Origin: Paraburkholderia sp. ZP32-5
GTDB taxonomy: Bacteria > Pseudomonadota > Gammaproteobacteria > Burkholderiales > Burkholderiaceae
Reading direction: 5' to 3'
DNA: 64,000 bases
Assembly: GCF_021390495.1 (NCBI RefSeq)
Contig: NZ_JAJEJP010000003.1
Span: 310,001 to 374,000, forward strand
In this document: positions 52,018-61,929 of the stretch, in pieces
Layout: each line of letters starts with the position of its first letter
How positions within the stretch are numbered: position 1 is the first letter of the stretch
Notes under the pieces: generated by a model
What the model was told of the DNA's origin: nothing
Databases searched by the model: none
Seen by the model: only the letters and a program-made list of their open reading frames with translations
Program-made: the position numbers and the translations under genes

Positions 52018-53013
52018 ATGGACAAACTTCAGGCGATGCAGGTCTTCACCAAGGTGGTGGAGACCAACAGCTTCTCCGGCGCCGCCGCCGCGCTGGATAT
52101 GATGCGTTCTTCCGTGACGACCGCGATTCAAGGTCTCGAAGCTCACCTCAAGGTGCGTCTTCTGAACCGCACCACGCGCCGCATCAGTCTGACGCCGGAC
52201 GGCGCGGCCTATTACGAACGTTGCTTGCGCATTCTTGCCGATGTCGAGGACTCGGAGAATGCGCTTTCCGTGTCCGCGTCTCCACGCGGCAAACTGAAGG
52301 TCGAGATGCCGGGTTCGCTAGGCCGGCTGGTTATCGTGCCGGCACTCGATGATTTTCACACCCGCTATCCGGACATCGATCTGATGCTCGGCATCGGCGA
52401 CAAGGCCGTCGATCTGGTCCAGAGCAGCGTCGACTGTGCGATTCGGATGGGACCGCTACAGGACTCCACGCTCGTTGCCCGGCGAGTGGGCGTGGCGGAG
52501 TTCGTCACCGTGGCGAGTCCCGAATATCTGCGCAAGAACGGCACGCCGCAAGTACTGGCCGATCTCGACCGGCATGTCGCGGTCAATTACTTTTCGAGTC
52601 GCAGCGGCCGGATCGTCGCGATGGATTTCGTCGTGGACGGCAAGCCTGTTGAAGTGTCGATGCGTTCGAAGCTGGCGGCGAACGATGGCGACGCTTATCT
52701 GCAATGCGGCTTGCAGGGCCTTGGCATTATCCAGGTGCCGCATTTCCTCGCGTATTCGCATCTGCAATCGGGCCGCCTCGTCGAAGTGTTGGCGCCATGG
52801 CGTCCCATGCCATTTCCGGTGTCGGCCGTTTATCCGCAGAACCGGCATCTGTCGCCACAGGTGCGCGCGTTCATCGATTGGGTCGCGCAACGCTTCGAGC
52901 AGTGTGCGTTGCTGAGAACCCATCACGTATCACCCAACGAAATCGCCAATAGCGCGGCACGAACGGCTGCCTGTTTGGCGGCGCAATCGATAGCAGACCC
53001 GGCTGTGGTCTGA
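52018..53013 (+). CDS. LysR-family regulator upstream of the RND efflux operon
   Basis: A 331-residue regulator. The HTH is MDKLQAMQVFTKVVETNSFSGAAAALDMMRSSVTTAIQGLEAHL, and the CrgA-like substrate-binding domain covers about 90-295 (SSVDCAIRMGPLQDSTLVARRVG, QCGLQGLGIIQVPHFL). The C-terminal 35 residues after the domain are non-conserved. It is on the same strand as the efflux genes, 292 bp upstream. LysR regulators (MexT, BpeT) commonly control MexEF/BpeEF-type pumps, so it is a good candidate activator. Confidence 0.9.
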   Translation: MDKLQAMQVFTKVVETNSFSGAAAALDMMRSSVTTAIQGLEAHLKVRLLNRTTRRISLTPDGAAYYERCLRILADVEDSENALSVSASPRGKLKVEMPGSLGRLVIVPALDDFHTRYPDIDLMLGIGDKAVDLVQSSVDCAIRMGPLQDSTLVARRVGVAEFVTVASPEYLRKNGTPQVLADLDRHVAVNYFSSRSGRIVAMDFVVDGKPVEVSMRSKLAANDGDAYLQCGLQGLGIIQVPHFLAYSHLQSGRLVEVLAPWRPMPFPVSAVYPQNRHLSPQVRAFIDWVAQRFEQCALLRTHHVSPNEIANSAARTAACLAAQSIADPAVV

Positions 53014-53305
53014 CAGCAAGAGCAGTCAAAACAGCACTTACCGAAACCCCAGCAGCACCATCCACGACCTCATCGTCGTGCGTCTTCTTGCGCTTTGACG
53101 CGCACTGCCAGCGCTCGAATTAAAGCGCTTTGATTGTCGCCCGCGAAGCGACAAAGAAACCACCGCCGCCTACTTTATCGCCCCCAGGCCGAAGACGATA
53201 CTCCCGTCAACGCATCACGCCGACCCAACGCCATCGAGCGATCCGGTGTCCGGCCCGACCTTTGAATCTCTCTGAACGAATCTCTGTAGATAAGGAAGAC
53301 TAGCT

Positions 53306-54481
53306 ATGTTTAGTCATCGAAAAAGTATTGCCGGTGCGCTTGGCGCGCTGGTCGTGGTGGGCACTGTCGCGGGCATCGGCGTGAGCCGCGGGCACGCGCC
53401 GTCGCCCGTCAGTGTGGCGCAGGCAGCCGATATGCCGAGCGCCGCCACGGAAGTCGACGTCGCTACCGTTCTATCGCAAACGATCACCGACTGGCAGAGC
53501 TATTCCGGCCGGCTCGAAGCAGTCGATCGTGTCGACGTGCGTCCGCTGGTTTCCGGCACCATCGTCGCGGTGCACTTCAAGGACGGCGCGCTGGTGAAGA
53601 AGGGCGACTCGCTGTTTACGATCGATCCGCGTCCGTATGTCGCCGAAGTCGATCGCGCGAGCGCGCAACTTGCGGCCGCGCAGGCACGCGCGAGCTACGC
53701 ATCGACCGATGCGGCACGCGCCGATCGTCTGCTCGCCGACAACGCGATTGCCAAACGCGATTACGACGAGAAGCAGAACAGCGCACGCGAAGCGGCGGCA
53801 GGCGTCAAGGCCGCGCAGGCCGCGCTCGAAGCCGCGCAGATCAACCTCAGCTATACGAACGTCACCGCGCCGGTAGCGGGCCGTGTATCGCGCGCGGAAT
53901 TGACGGTGGGCAATGTCGTGTCGACCGGCGCAAGCGCGCCGCTGCTGACGACACTGGTTTCGGTGTCGCCGATTTACGTGTCGTTTGATGTCGACGAACA
54001 GACGTATCTGCAATACCTCGGCCGCGATCGCAATGCGGCGGTGCCGGTATCGATGGGTCTCGCCAATGAAACGGGCTACTCGCACCAGGGCAAGGTCACG
54101 TCGGTCGATAACCGACTCGATACGTCGTCGGGCACGATCCGCGTGCGCGCGAGTATCGACAACGCCGATGGCGCGCTGGTGCCGGGCCTGTATGCGCGCG
54201 TGAAAGTCGGCGGCGGCGCAGCGCACCCGGCCATTCTGATCAGCGACGCCGCCATCGGCACCGATCAGGCGAAGAAATACGTGCTGGTCGTCGATGCCGC
54301 GGGCAAGGTGCAGTACCGCGAGATCCAGCTCGGCGGCCTTCACGACAATCTGCGCGTCGTCACGTTGGGTTTGAAGCCCGGCGAGCGCATCGTCGTCGAT
54401 GGTGTTCAGCGCGCCCGTCCGAACGAGACGGTGCGGCCCAACATGGTCGACATGACCGACGCCGCGAAGTCCGCCGCGTAA
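53306..54481 (+). CDS. RND efflux periplasmic adaptor (MexE/BpeE-like)
   Basis: A 391-residue membrane-fusion protein with an N-terminal membrane/signal segment (SIAGALGALVVVGTVAGIGV). Lipoyl halves flank an alpha-hairpin (RLEAVDRVDVRPLVSGTIVAVHFKDGALVKKGD; LSYTNVTAPVAGRVSRAELTVGNVVS). Beta-barrel and membrane-proximal domains follow. No lipobox Cys is seen. AAGGAAG lies 7 bp upstream of the ATG. It is the first gene of an adaptor - pump - outer-membrane channel operon. Confidence 0.92.
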   Translation: MFSHRKSIAGALGALVVVGTVAGIGVSRGHAPSPVSVAQAADMPSAATEVDVATVLSQTITDWQSYSGRLEAVDRVDVRPLVSGTIVAVHFKDGALVKKGDSLFTIDPRPYVAEVDRASAQLAAAQARASYASTDAARADRLLADNAIAKRDYDEKQNSAREAAAGVKAAQAALEAAQINLSYTNVTAPVAGRVSRAELTVGNVVSTGASAPLLTTLVSVSPIYVSFDVDEQTYLQYLGRDRNAAVPVSMGLANETGYSHQGKVTSVDNRLDTSSGTIRVRASIDNADGALVPGLYARVKVGGGAAHPAILISDAAIGTDQAKKYVLVVDAAGKVQYREIQLGGLHDNLRVVTLGLKPGERIVVDGVQRARPNETVRPNMVDMTDAAKSAA

Positions 54482-54515
54482 TTCAACACAGAGAATCACG
54501 ACAGAGAAGCTCATC

Positions 54516-57500
54516 ATGAACATCTCCAGGTATTTTATCGACCGGCCGATTTTCGCCGGCGTGTTATCGGTGGTCATTCTTCTCGCCGGCCTTATCGCGC
54601 TGACGAAGCTGCCCACCGCCGAGTATCCCGAAGTGGTGCCGCCGTCGGTCGTGGTGCGCGCGCAATATCCGGGCGCGAATCCGAAGGTGATCGCCGAGAC
54701 GGTGGCCTCGCCGATCGAAGAGCAGATCAACGGCGTCGAAGACATGCTGTATATGCAATCGCAGGCCAACAGCGACGGCGCGATGACCACCACGGTGACC
54801 TTCAAGCTCGGCACCGATCCGGACAAGGCGCAGCAACTGGTGCAGAACCGTGTGGCTCAGGCGATGCCGCGTTTGCCCGAGGATGTGCAGCGGCTCGGCG
54901 TCGTCACGGTCAAATCGTCGCCGACGCTGACGATGGGCGTGAACCTGACGTCGCCGAACGGCCGCTATGACCTGACCTATCTGCGCAACTACGCGCTGAT
55001 CAACATCAAGGACCGGCTTGCGCAGGTGCCGGGCGTTGGTGAAGTCGCGATGTGGGGCGGCGGCGATTACTCGATGCGCGTCTGGCTCGATCCGACTCGC
55101 GTCGCGAGCCATAACCTGACGGCCACCGATGTGATCCGCGCGATTCGCGAGCAGAACGTGCAGGTCGCGGCCGGTATCGTCGGCGGCGCGCCGATGACGA
55201 CGAACGTACCGTTGCAGTTGAGCGTCAATGCTCAAGGACGGCTGAAGACCGAAGACGAGTTCCGCAACATCATCCTGAAGACGGGGCCTGACGGTGCGGT
55301 CACGCATCTGGGGGACGTCGCGCGGATCGAAATGGGCGCGGCCGAATACGCGCTGCAGGCAAATCTCGACGGCAAGCCGGCGGTTCAACTGATCATCTTC
55401 CAGCAGCCCAATGCCAATTCGCTGCAGATCTCGCAGGACGTGCGTCGTATCACCGCCGAGCTGCAGAAGGACATGCCGGATGGCGTGCAGGCGAAGATCG
55501 TCTACGACCCGACCCAGTTCGTTCGCGAGAGTATCGATGCGGTGATCCACACGCTGTTCGAAGCGATCGTGCTCGTCGTGATCGTGGTGATCGCGTTTCT
55601 GCAGACGTGGCGTGCTTCGCTGATTCCGCTGGTCGCGGTGCCGGTGTCGATCGTCGGGACCTTTTCGTTGATGCTCGGCTTCGGCTTCTCGATCAACGCG
55701 CTATCGCTGTTCGGCATGGTGCTGGCGATCGGCATCGTCGTCGACGATGCAATCGTGGTCGTGGAAAACGTCGAGCGCAATATCGAGGCGGGACTGTCGC
55801 CGCTCGAAGCATCGTACGAAGCGATGCGCGAGGTCAGCGGGCCGATCATCGCGATTGCGCTGACGCTGGTGGCCGTGTTCGTGCCGCTCGCGTTCATGAG
55901 CGGCCTGACCGGGCAGTTCTACAAGCAGTTCGCGATGACGATTGCGATTTCGACCGTCATCTCCGCGTTCAACTCGCTGACCTTGTCGCCTGCGCTGGCG
56001 GCCGTGCTGCTGAAAAGTCACCATGCGCCGAAGGACTGGCTCACGCGCATTATCGACCGCATTCTCGGGCCGTTCTTCAAGATCTTCAACAAGGTGTTCA
56101 GCCGCGGCTCCGAGGGTTACGGCAAGGGCATTAGCGGCGTGATCAACCGCAAGATGGCGATGATGGTCGTGTACGGCGTGCTGCTTGGCGCGACCGTGCT
56201 GTTCGGCAAGATCGTGCCGGGTGGCTTCGTGCCCGCGCAAGACAAGGACTATCTCGTCAGCATCGTGCAGTTGCCGCCGGGTGCGTCGCTCGATCGGACC
56301 GCGAAGGTTGTGCACGAGATGGGTGAGATTGCGCGTCGTCAGCCCGGTGTCGAACATACGCCGGAGTTTCCGGGCCTGAACGTGACCGGCCTGATGAACT
56401 CGTCGAGCAGCGGCCTCGTGTTTCCGGTGATGAGCCCGTCGAAGTATCGCGACAAGAGCGAATCGGCGGCGACCATCGTCGGCAACCTGCAGAAGGAATA
56501 TGGCGGTATCAAGGGCGCCGCGATTGCGACGTTCCCGCCGCCGCCGGTGTCGGGTCTCGGCACGATCGGCGGCTTCAAGCTGCAGATCGAGGACCGTGGC
56601 GCGCTCGGTTATGAAGCGTTGAACAAGGCCGTGCAGGCATTCCTTGCAGCCGCAAGTAAGGCGCCCGAACTCGGGCCGTCGTTCTCGAGCTATCAGATCA
56701 ACGTGCCGCAACTGAACGTCGAACTGGACCGTGAGAAGGCCAAGCAGCTCGGTGTCAGCGTGACGGATGTGTTCGACACGATGCAGATCTATCTCGGCTC
56801 ACTGTACGTGAACGACTTCAACAAGTTCGGCCGCGTGTATCAGGTACGAGCCCAGGCAGACGCGCCGTTTCGCGCATCGGCGGAAAGCATCCTCGAACTG
56901 AAGACACGCAATGCCACCGGCGACATGGTGCCGCTGTCATCGCTCGTCAAAGTCACGCCGACGTTCGGGCCGGAAACGGTGATTCGCTACAACGGCTTTC
57001 TTGCCGCCGATATCAACGGTGGTCCGGCGCCCGGCTATTCGTCGGGTCAGGCGATGGCGGCCGTCGAGCGGATTGCGGCGCAAACCTTGCCGCGCGGCAT
57101 CAAGTTCGAATGGACCGACCTCACGTATCAACAGATTCTGGCCGGCAATGCCGCGCTGTGGGTGTTTCCGATCAGCGTGCTGCTGGTGTTCCTCGTGCTT
57201 GCGGCGATGTACGAAAGCCTGACGTTGCCGCTCGCGATTCTGCTGATCGTGCCGATGAGCATTCTGTCCGCGCTGTTCGGTGTATGGCTCACGCGAGGCG
57301 ATAACAACATCTTCACGCAGATCGGTTTGATGGTGCTGGTGGGCCTGTCGGCGAAGAACGCGATCCTGATCGTCGAATTCGCACGCGAACTGGAAATGCA
57401 GGGCCGCTCTATCGTGCGAGCCGCGATCGAGGCTTCACGTCTGCGGCTGCGTCCGATCCTGATGACGTCGATCGCTTTCATCATGGGCGTCGTGCCGTTG

Positions 57501-57788
57501 GTGATCTCGACCGGCGCCGGTTCGGAGATGCGTCGCGCGATGGGTATCGCGGTGTTTTTCGGCATGTTGGGCGTCACGTTCTTCGGTCTGTTGCTGACGC
57601 CGGTGTTTTACGTGCTGCTGCGCAAGCTCGCCGGCGGCAAGCAGTTGAAGGACAGGCATGGTCGCGAGCCGCATATTCATGGCCCGGATGACGGCGATTC
57701 CGAAGCAGGCGGCGCGGCTGATTCGCGCGACGCAAGCGTCACGCCGTCGCCGCAACCCAAGGAGCCGGAAACGGCGTTGCAGGACTAA
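54516..57788 (+). CDS. RND multidrug efflux pump, HAE1 type (MexF/BpeF-like)
   Basis: A 1,090-residue inner-membrane drug/proton antiporter with 12 helices and two large periplasmic loops. It starts with MNISRYFIDRPIFAGVLSVVI, then VVRAQYPGANPKVIAETVASPIEEQINGVEDMLYM. TM4 contains GIVVDDAIVVVENVERN with the proton-relay Asp pair. It has the extended C-terminal cytoplasmic tail typical of MexF-like pumps, here rich in His, Asp and Pro. The N-terminus is close to MexF and BpeF, which export chloramphenicol, trimethoprim and fluoroquinolones; actual substrates here are not known. Confidence 0.95.
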   Translation: MNISRYFIDRPIFAGVLSVVILLAGLIALTKLPTAEYPEVVPPSVVVRAQYPGANPKVIAETVASPIEEQINGVEDMLYMQSQANSDGAMTTTVTFKLGTDPDKAQQLVQNRVAQAMPRLPEDVQRLGVVTVKSSPTLTMGVNLTSPNGRYDLTYLRNYALINIKDRLAQVPGVGEVAMWGGGDYSMRVWLDPTRVASHNLTATDVIRAIREQNVQVAAGIVGGAPMTTNVPLQLSVNAQGRLKTEDEFRNIILKTGPDGAVTHLGDVARIEMGAAEYALQANLDGKPAVQLIIFQQPNANSLQISQDVRRITAELQKDMPDGVQAKIVYDPTQFVRESIDAVIHTLFEAIVLVVIVVIAFLQTWRASLIPLVAVPVSIVGTFSLMLGFGFSINALSLFGMVLAIGIVVDDAIVVVENVERNIEAGLSPLEASYEAMREVSGPIIAIALTLVAVFVPLAFMSGLTGQFYKQFAMTIAISTVISAFNSLTLSPALAAVLLKSHHAPKDWLTRIIDRILGPFFKIFNKVFSRGSEGYGKGISGVINRKMAMMVVYGVLLGATVLFGKIVPGGFVPAQDKDYLVSIVQLPPGASLDRTAKVVHEMGEIARRQPGVEHTPEFPGLNVTGLMNSSSSGLVFPVMSPSKYRDKSESAATIVGNLQKEYGGIKGAAIATFPPPPVSGLGTIGGFKLQIEDRGALGYEALNKAVQAFLAAASKAPELGPSFSSYQINVPQLNVELDREKAKQLGVSVTDVFDTMQIYLGSLYVNDFNKFGRVYQVRAQADAPFRASAESILELKTRNATGDMVPLSSLVKVTPTFGPETVIRYNGFLAADINGGPAPGYSSGQAMAAVERIAAQTLPRGIKFEWTDLTYQQILAGNAALWVFPISVLLVFLVLAAMYESLTLPLAILLIVPMSILSALFGVWLTRGDNNIFTQIGLMVLVGLSAKNAILIVEFARELEMQGRSIVRAAIEASRLRLRPILMTSIAFIMGVVPLVISTGAGSEMRRAMGIAVFFGMLGVTFFGLLLTPVFYVLLRKLAGGKQLKDRHGREPHIHGPDDGDSEAGGAADSRDASVTPSPQPKEPETALQD

Positions 57789-57798
57789 GGAGAACATC

Positions 57799-59307
57799 AT
57801 GAAACGATGGTTTTCGATTAAACGCGCGTTCACCGGTTCGGTTCTGCTGGGCACATTGCTGGTGCTTGCAGGATGTTCGCTTGCGCCTGCCTATCAAGTA
57901 CCGGCCGCGCCGACTGCGGCCACCTTCAAGGAGGCGCCGCAAACGCCGTCCGCGGACCAAACAGGCGCATGGAAAACCGCGCAGCCGTCCGAAGAGGTCG
58001 CGCGGGGCGAGTGGTGGACCGTGTTCGGCGATGCCACGCTGAACGATCTCGAGCACCGTGCGATCGACGCGAACCAGAACCTGAAGGCCGCGGCCGCGCG
58101 TGTGAAGGAAGCGCGCGCAATGAACCAGGCGGCGCGCGCAGGGTTCTTTCCGTCGCTCGATGCAGGCTTTGGCCCGACGCGCGAACGGGTGTCGGCGGCG
58201 TCGCTCTTTCAGCCCGACGGCACCAACGTGCCGACGCAGACGTTCTGGCGCGCGCAGGCAAGCGCTTCCTATGAGGTGGATCTGTTCGGCCGCGTTGCCT
58301 CGACGGTCGATGCCGCGCGCGCCGATACGCAGCGCAATGAAGCGTTGTACCGCTCGGTGTTGCTCGCGCTGCAAGCCGACGTCGCGCAGAACTATTTCGC
58401 GCTGCGCGAGTTGGACGCGGAAGCGGCGGTCATCGCACAGGCTGTTCAGTTGCGGCAGCAGGCACTCAAACTCGTGAAGCGCCGCTACACCGAGGGCGAG
58501 ATCACCGAACTCGACGTGTCGCGCGCCACCGCCGAACTGGCGACCGCGCAGTCCGACGCGATGACCGTGCAACGCTTGCGCGCGGTGTCCGAACACAGCC
58601 TCGCGGTGCTGCTCGGCAACACGCCGGCGGAATTCTCGCTCGCCCCCGATCCGCTCAAGCCGGTGGACCTGCGTATTCCACCGGGACTGCCGTCGTCGCT
58701 GCTGGAGCGCCGCCCTGATGTTGCTGCCGCGGAACGCGCGATGGCCGCGGCCAATGCGCGGATCGGCGTGGCCAAGGCCGCGTTCTTTCCATCGCTGACT
58801 TTGACAGGCACCGGCGGCTTCGAGTCGGCGACGCTCGGCGATCTGTTCAAGTGGAGCAGCCGCGCATTTCTGCTGGGGCCGTTGGCGGGCACCGCGCTGA
58901 ACATTCCGATCTTCGACGGCGGACGCCGCAAGGGCAATCTGGCGAATGCACGCGCTGTCTACGAGGAAGATGCGGCGGACTATCGGCAGCAGGTACTGGT
59001 CGCGTTTCGCGAGGTCGAAGACAACCTGTCGGACCTGCGCATTCTGGAAGCGCAGACGTCGACGCAGAACGACGCGGTGAAGGCGTCGCAACGCGCGGCC
59101 GATCTGTCTCGTGTGCAGTATGAAGAGGGCGCGGTGAACTATCTCGACGTCATCGACGCACAGCGTACAGTGCTGCAGGCGCAGCGTATCGCGGTCCAGT
59201 TGCAGGGTGTGCAGGCCGCGTCGACGGTGAATCTGATTCGCGCGCTTGGCGGCGGATGGGGTGATGTCGTACCGCAACCTGCTCAACTGGCGGCGGCGCA
59301 GAAGTAA
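57799..59307 (+). CDS. RND outer-membrane channel lipoprotein (NodT/OprC-like)
   Basis: A 502-residue TolC-type trimeric channel subunit. The lipoprotein signal has lipobox LVLAGC (Cys at about residue 25). Two OEP repeats include LKAAAARVKEARAMNQAARAGFFPSLDAG, the ERRPDVAAAERAMAAANARIGVAKAAFFPSLTLTG block and a C-terminal YEEGAVNYLDVIDAQRTVLQAQ. AAGGAGAAC lies 3 bp before the ATG, and the gene starts 10 bp after the pump gene. It completes the tripartite pump. A perfect hairpin terminator follows. Confidence 0.93.
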   Translation: MKRWFSIKRAFTGSVLLGTLLVLAGCSLAPAYQVPAAPTAATFKEAPQTPSADQTGAWKTAQPSEEVARGEWWTVFGDATLNDLEHRAIDANQNLKAAAARVKEARAMNQAARAGFFPSLDAGFGPTRERVSAASLFQPDGTNVPTQTFWRAQASASYEVDLFGRVASTVDAARADTQRNEALYRSVLLALQADVAQNYFALRELDAEAAVIAQAVQLRQQALKLVKRRYTEGEITELDVSRATAELATAQSDAMTVQRLRAVSEHSLAVLLGNTPAEFSLAPDPLKPVDLRIPPGLPSSLLERRPDVAAAERAMAAANARIGVAKAAFFPSLTLTGTGGFESATLGDLFKWSSRAFLLGPLAGTALNIPIFDGGRRKGNLANARAVYEEDAADYRQQVLVAFREVEDNLSDLRILEAQTSTQNDAVKASQRAADLSRVQYEEGAVNYLDVIDAQRTVLQAQRIAVQLQGVQAASTVNLIRALGGGWGDVVPQPAQLAAAQK

Positions 59308-59334
59308 TCGAACGCTGTTTGTCCGGGCGTAAAA

Positions 59335-59367
59335 GAGGCCCATCCGATGATGCATCGGATGGGCCTC
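59335..59367. terminator. Bidirectional terminator between efflux operon and LysR gene
   Basis: A perfect 15-bp inverted repeat, GAGGCCCATCCGATG/CATCGGATGGGCCTC, with a 3-base loop has A-rich sequence on the left (AAAA) and GTTATTT on the right. It fits termination in both directions between converging genes. Confidence 0.85.
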
Positions 59368-59412
59368 GTTATTTGGGGCGTGCGCCGCGCTTTGCAGCGT
59401 CGGGCGGGCTGC

Positions 59413-60324
59413 TTAGCCCGCAGTCTTTTGCAGCGTGTCGGCCAGATGATTGACCACCGCACGGGTTTTCGCGGCCATCTTCTGACCCAACGAAATAATC
59501 GCGTGGACCGGCGGCCCATCGGTGTCGGCCTCGGGCAGCAGATGCACGAGTCTTCCCGCCTGGACATGCGGCAGCGCGACGCGGTCGAGAATCTGCGTAA
59601 CGCCGAAGCCCGCAATCGCCGCTTCGACCAGCGCCTGACCGTCCGCAAGCACCAGTACTGGCGACGGCGCCAGCTCGCGAATATGCGTGCCGTCCCGTAC
59701 TGTCCACGCACGCAGTCGTCCGGTGGGCCCACGGAACACCACCGCGTCATGCTCGGCCAGTTCGGCGAGCGATGTGATGTTGCCGCGCCGCTGCAGATAA
59801 TCCGGCGATGCATACAAACCAAGGCGCAGGTCGCACAGTTTGCGCACGGTCAGCTCGCTATCCTGCGGCAGCACGCCGATCCGCACGACGACGTCCCAGC
59901 CTTCGCCAATCGCGTCCGACATCCGGTCGGTCAGCGCGACTTCGAGCGTCAGTTTCGGATAGCGCTCGCGTAAGCCGACGAAGCTCGGCAGCAGCAGCCG
60001 GCCAAAGCCGGCCGGCAGATCGATCTTGACGCGTCCCGCGGGCTCCGAGCGCCGTGCCGCGAGTTGCTGTTCCGCGTCGCGCAGTCCGTCGAGCGCATCC
60101 TGCGCGGCGGCCAGATAGGTTTCGCCATCCTCGGTGAGCCGCACCGCGCGCGTGGTGCGCTGAAAGAGCTTCGTGCCGAGCCGCGTTTCCAGTCGTTGCA
60201 CGGCCTTGCCGACGTTCGACTTGCTGCTGCCGAGGTCTTCGGCGGCGCGGGTAAAGCTGCCGGTCTGCGCGACGGCGACGAATACCGCGATCTCGGCCAT
60301 CGGTGCATCAACGCGTTCGCTCAT
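59413..60324 (-). CDS. LysR-family regulator divergent from a GST gene
   Basis: A 303-residue CrgA-type LysR regulator. HTH: MAEIAVFVAVAQTGSFTRAAEDLGSSKSNVGKAVQRLE; effector domain about 95-295 (PAGFGRLLLPSFVGLRERYPKLTLEVALTDRMSD). It converges on the efflux operon but is divergent from the GST at 60694, so the GST is its more likely target. The start at 60324 could also be the Met at position 9, since conserved sequence begins there. Confidence 0.9.
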   Translation of the reverse strand: MSERVDAPMAEIAVFVAVAQTGSFTRAAEDLGSSKSNVGKAVQRLETRLGTKLFQRTTRAVRLTEDGETYLAAAQDALDGLRDAEQQLAARRSEPAGRVKIDLPAGFGRLLLPSFVGLRERYPKLTLEVALTDRMSDAIGEGWDVVVRIGVLPQDSELTVRKLCDLRLGLYASPDYLQRRGNITSLAELAEHDAVVFRGPTGRLRAWTVRDGTHIRELAPSPVLVLADGQALVEAAIAGFGVTQILDRVALPHVQAGRLVHLLPEADTDGPPVHAIISLGQKMAAKTRAVVNHLADTLQKTAG

Positions 60325-60693
60325 TTCTCAATCCGTTCGGAAATAGGGAAAAAAGCCGTCTTATCGGAGACGGCCTATCGTACAGGCGATTCTGACGACC
60401 GCGACATCGCCAATAAACGGCACCCGCGTGTTCACAGCGTCGCTCTGAAAGCGACAATCGGCTTTTCAGCCAGTTTTTCAGCCAGATTCTCAGCCATTGG
60501 GGTAGAGCGATTCGAGCCTTCTGACGCGCGACGATTGTCGCCGTGAACACGACAGAGCGACTCCCCGAGCGGTGTTTATCGCACGAGTGAATCCCGCAAT
60601 ACTTGATTCCAACGGTGCACGACTTCTTCCCCTCCAGCGGTTTTACGGGCACCCGCGAACGATCCGATATTCACTTTACCGAAAGGCACTCCG
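60325..60693. other. Divergent region between LysR and GST genes
   Basis: A 369-bp control region. It contains TTTTCAGCCAG-like direct repeats near 60460-60490 and an inverted pair CGACAATCG/CGATTGTCG about 80 bp apart around 60448 and 60531, either of which might be LysR sites. No gene is supported. Confidence 0.45.
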
Positions 60694-61335
60694 ATGAAAC
60701 TCTATATTGCTCAAGCGACATGTTCCCTCGCGGTTCAGGCCGTATTCAACGAATTGGGCCTGTCCGCCGAACTGGTGCACTACGACGTATTCGGCAAGAC
60801 CACGACCGACAACATCAGCTTCGCGAACGTCAATCCGCTCGCTTACGTGCCGGTGCTCGAACTCGATAGCGGAGATCACGAACGGCTCACCGAAACCATC
60901 GTCATTGCCGCGTATCTGGCCGATCGCCATCCGCAGTCGGGGCTGATCCCCGCGCACGGCACGCTGGAGCGCGTCAGGATGGACCAGTTGCTGACGTTTA
61001 TCGCCACCGAAATCGCGCAGAAGCACATTCCGCTGATGCGCAAACTGATGACGCCGGAAGGCATCGCATTCACGACCAACAAGCTGCTGAACGCGTACGC
61101 GTCACTCGATGCGCGTCTGGCCGATGGCCGCGCGTATCTGACCGGCGAGCAATTCACGGTCGCGGACGCGTATGTGTGGGCAACGATGTGGCACGAGCGC
61201 TCCGGCGTGAAGCTCGACCATTTGAAGCATCTGATGGCTTACATCGCGCGCATCGAAGCGCGTCCTTCGGTACAGAAGGCGCTGAAAGACGAAGCCGAGG
61301 TGGTGCGCCAGCATCAGGAGCAACTGGCGGTCTGA
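60694..61335 (+). CDS. Glutathione S-transferase family protein
   Basis: A 213-residue GST. The thioredoxin-like N-domain is MKLYIAQATCSLAVQAVFNELGL, with the cis-Pro region YVPVLEL and the LTETIVIAAYLADRHP loop that normally binds the gamma-glutamyl carboxylate. The C-terminal helical domain has a conserved FTVADAYVW N-capping box. It resembles beta-class bacterial GSTs of the GstA type, with Cys10 in the usual catalytic-Cys region. It may detoxify electrophiles. Control by the divergent LysR is likely. Confidence 0.92.
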   Translation: MKLYIAQATCSLAVQAVFNELGLSAELVHYDVFGKTTTDNISFANVNPLAYVPVLELDSGDHERLTETIVIAAYLADRHPQSGLIPAHGTLERVRMDQLLTFIATEIAQKHIPLMRKLMTPEGIAFTTNKLLNAYASLDARLADGRAYLTGEQFTVADAYVWATMWHERSGVKLDHLKHLMAYIARIEARPSVQKALKDEAEVVRQHQEQLAV

Positions 61336-61515
61336 GCAGCCGGCTAGCACGAGCCGGCCATTGGGCATCAGAAAATGGCGGTGCCCCCGTTACCTGATTG
61401 CCTACACTCGGATTACGCGCAGACGGCTGGCGGGCACCGCCGTCTGCAATACCGCTTCGCTTGTCCGGCCTGCGCGCGTGAATGTCATCTCGTCCTATTC
61501 GTAAGGGGAATCATC

Positions 61516-61809
61516 ATGATGACGTATGTGGTTCTTGCGCAATTCACCGACCAGGGCATCCGCGCGGTCAAGAACAGCCCGCAACGCGCGACCCAGGCGG
61601 CCGAACTCGCCAGATCGTTTGGCTGCGAAATGAAGCAGATCTACTGGACGTTGGGCGGATATGACCTCGTCACGGTCATCGAAGCGGCCGACGAGCAAAG
61701 CTTCATGTCGTTCGGTTGCGCGCTCGGCTCCGCGGGCAACATTCGCACGCAAACGCTGCGCGCCTTTACCAAGGATGAATTCAGCGCGGTCGTCGGCAAA
61801 ATTTCATAA
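61516..61809 (+). CDS. GYD-domain protein
   Basis: A 97-residue protein of the GYD family, named for the LGGYDLVTVIEAAD motif present here. The N-terminus MMTYVVLAQFTDQGIRAVKNSPQRA also matches. It has a ferredoxin-like fold; the molecular role of the family is not established. AAGGGGAAT lies just upstream of the ATG at 61516, so the longer upstream frame is not used. A single gene followed by a hairpin. Confidence 0.9.
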   Translation: MMTYVVLAQFTDQGIRAVKNSPQRATQAAELARSFGCEMKQIYWTLGGYDLVTVIEAADEQSFMSFGCALGSAGNIRTQTLRAFTKDEFSAVVGKIS

Positions 61810-61876
61810 ACGCCCCACTACAGGCGGCGCGTTTAATCGCGAAATGCAGCGACGATGCAAATGGTAAACGGTGAAG

Positions 61877-61908
61877 CGTCCGGGCGGCTGGTGTTATCCA
61901 CCCGGACG
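61877..61908. terminator. Terminator between GYD and sugar-ABC genes
   Basis: An 8-bp inverted repeat, CGTCCGGG/CCCGGACG, with a 16-base loop lies between converging genes, 68 bp after the GYD stop. Confidence 0.6.
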
Positions 61909-61929
61909 TTGCATTGATCGATGCGCTTA

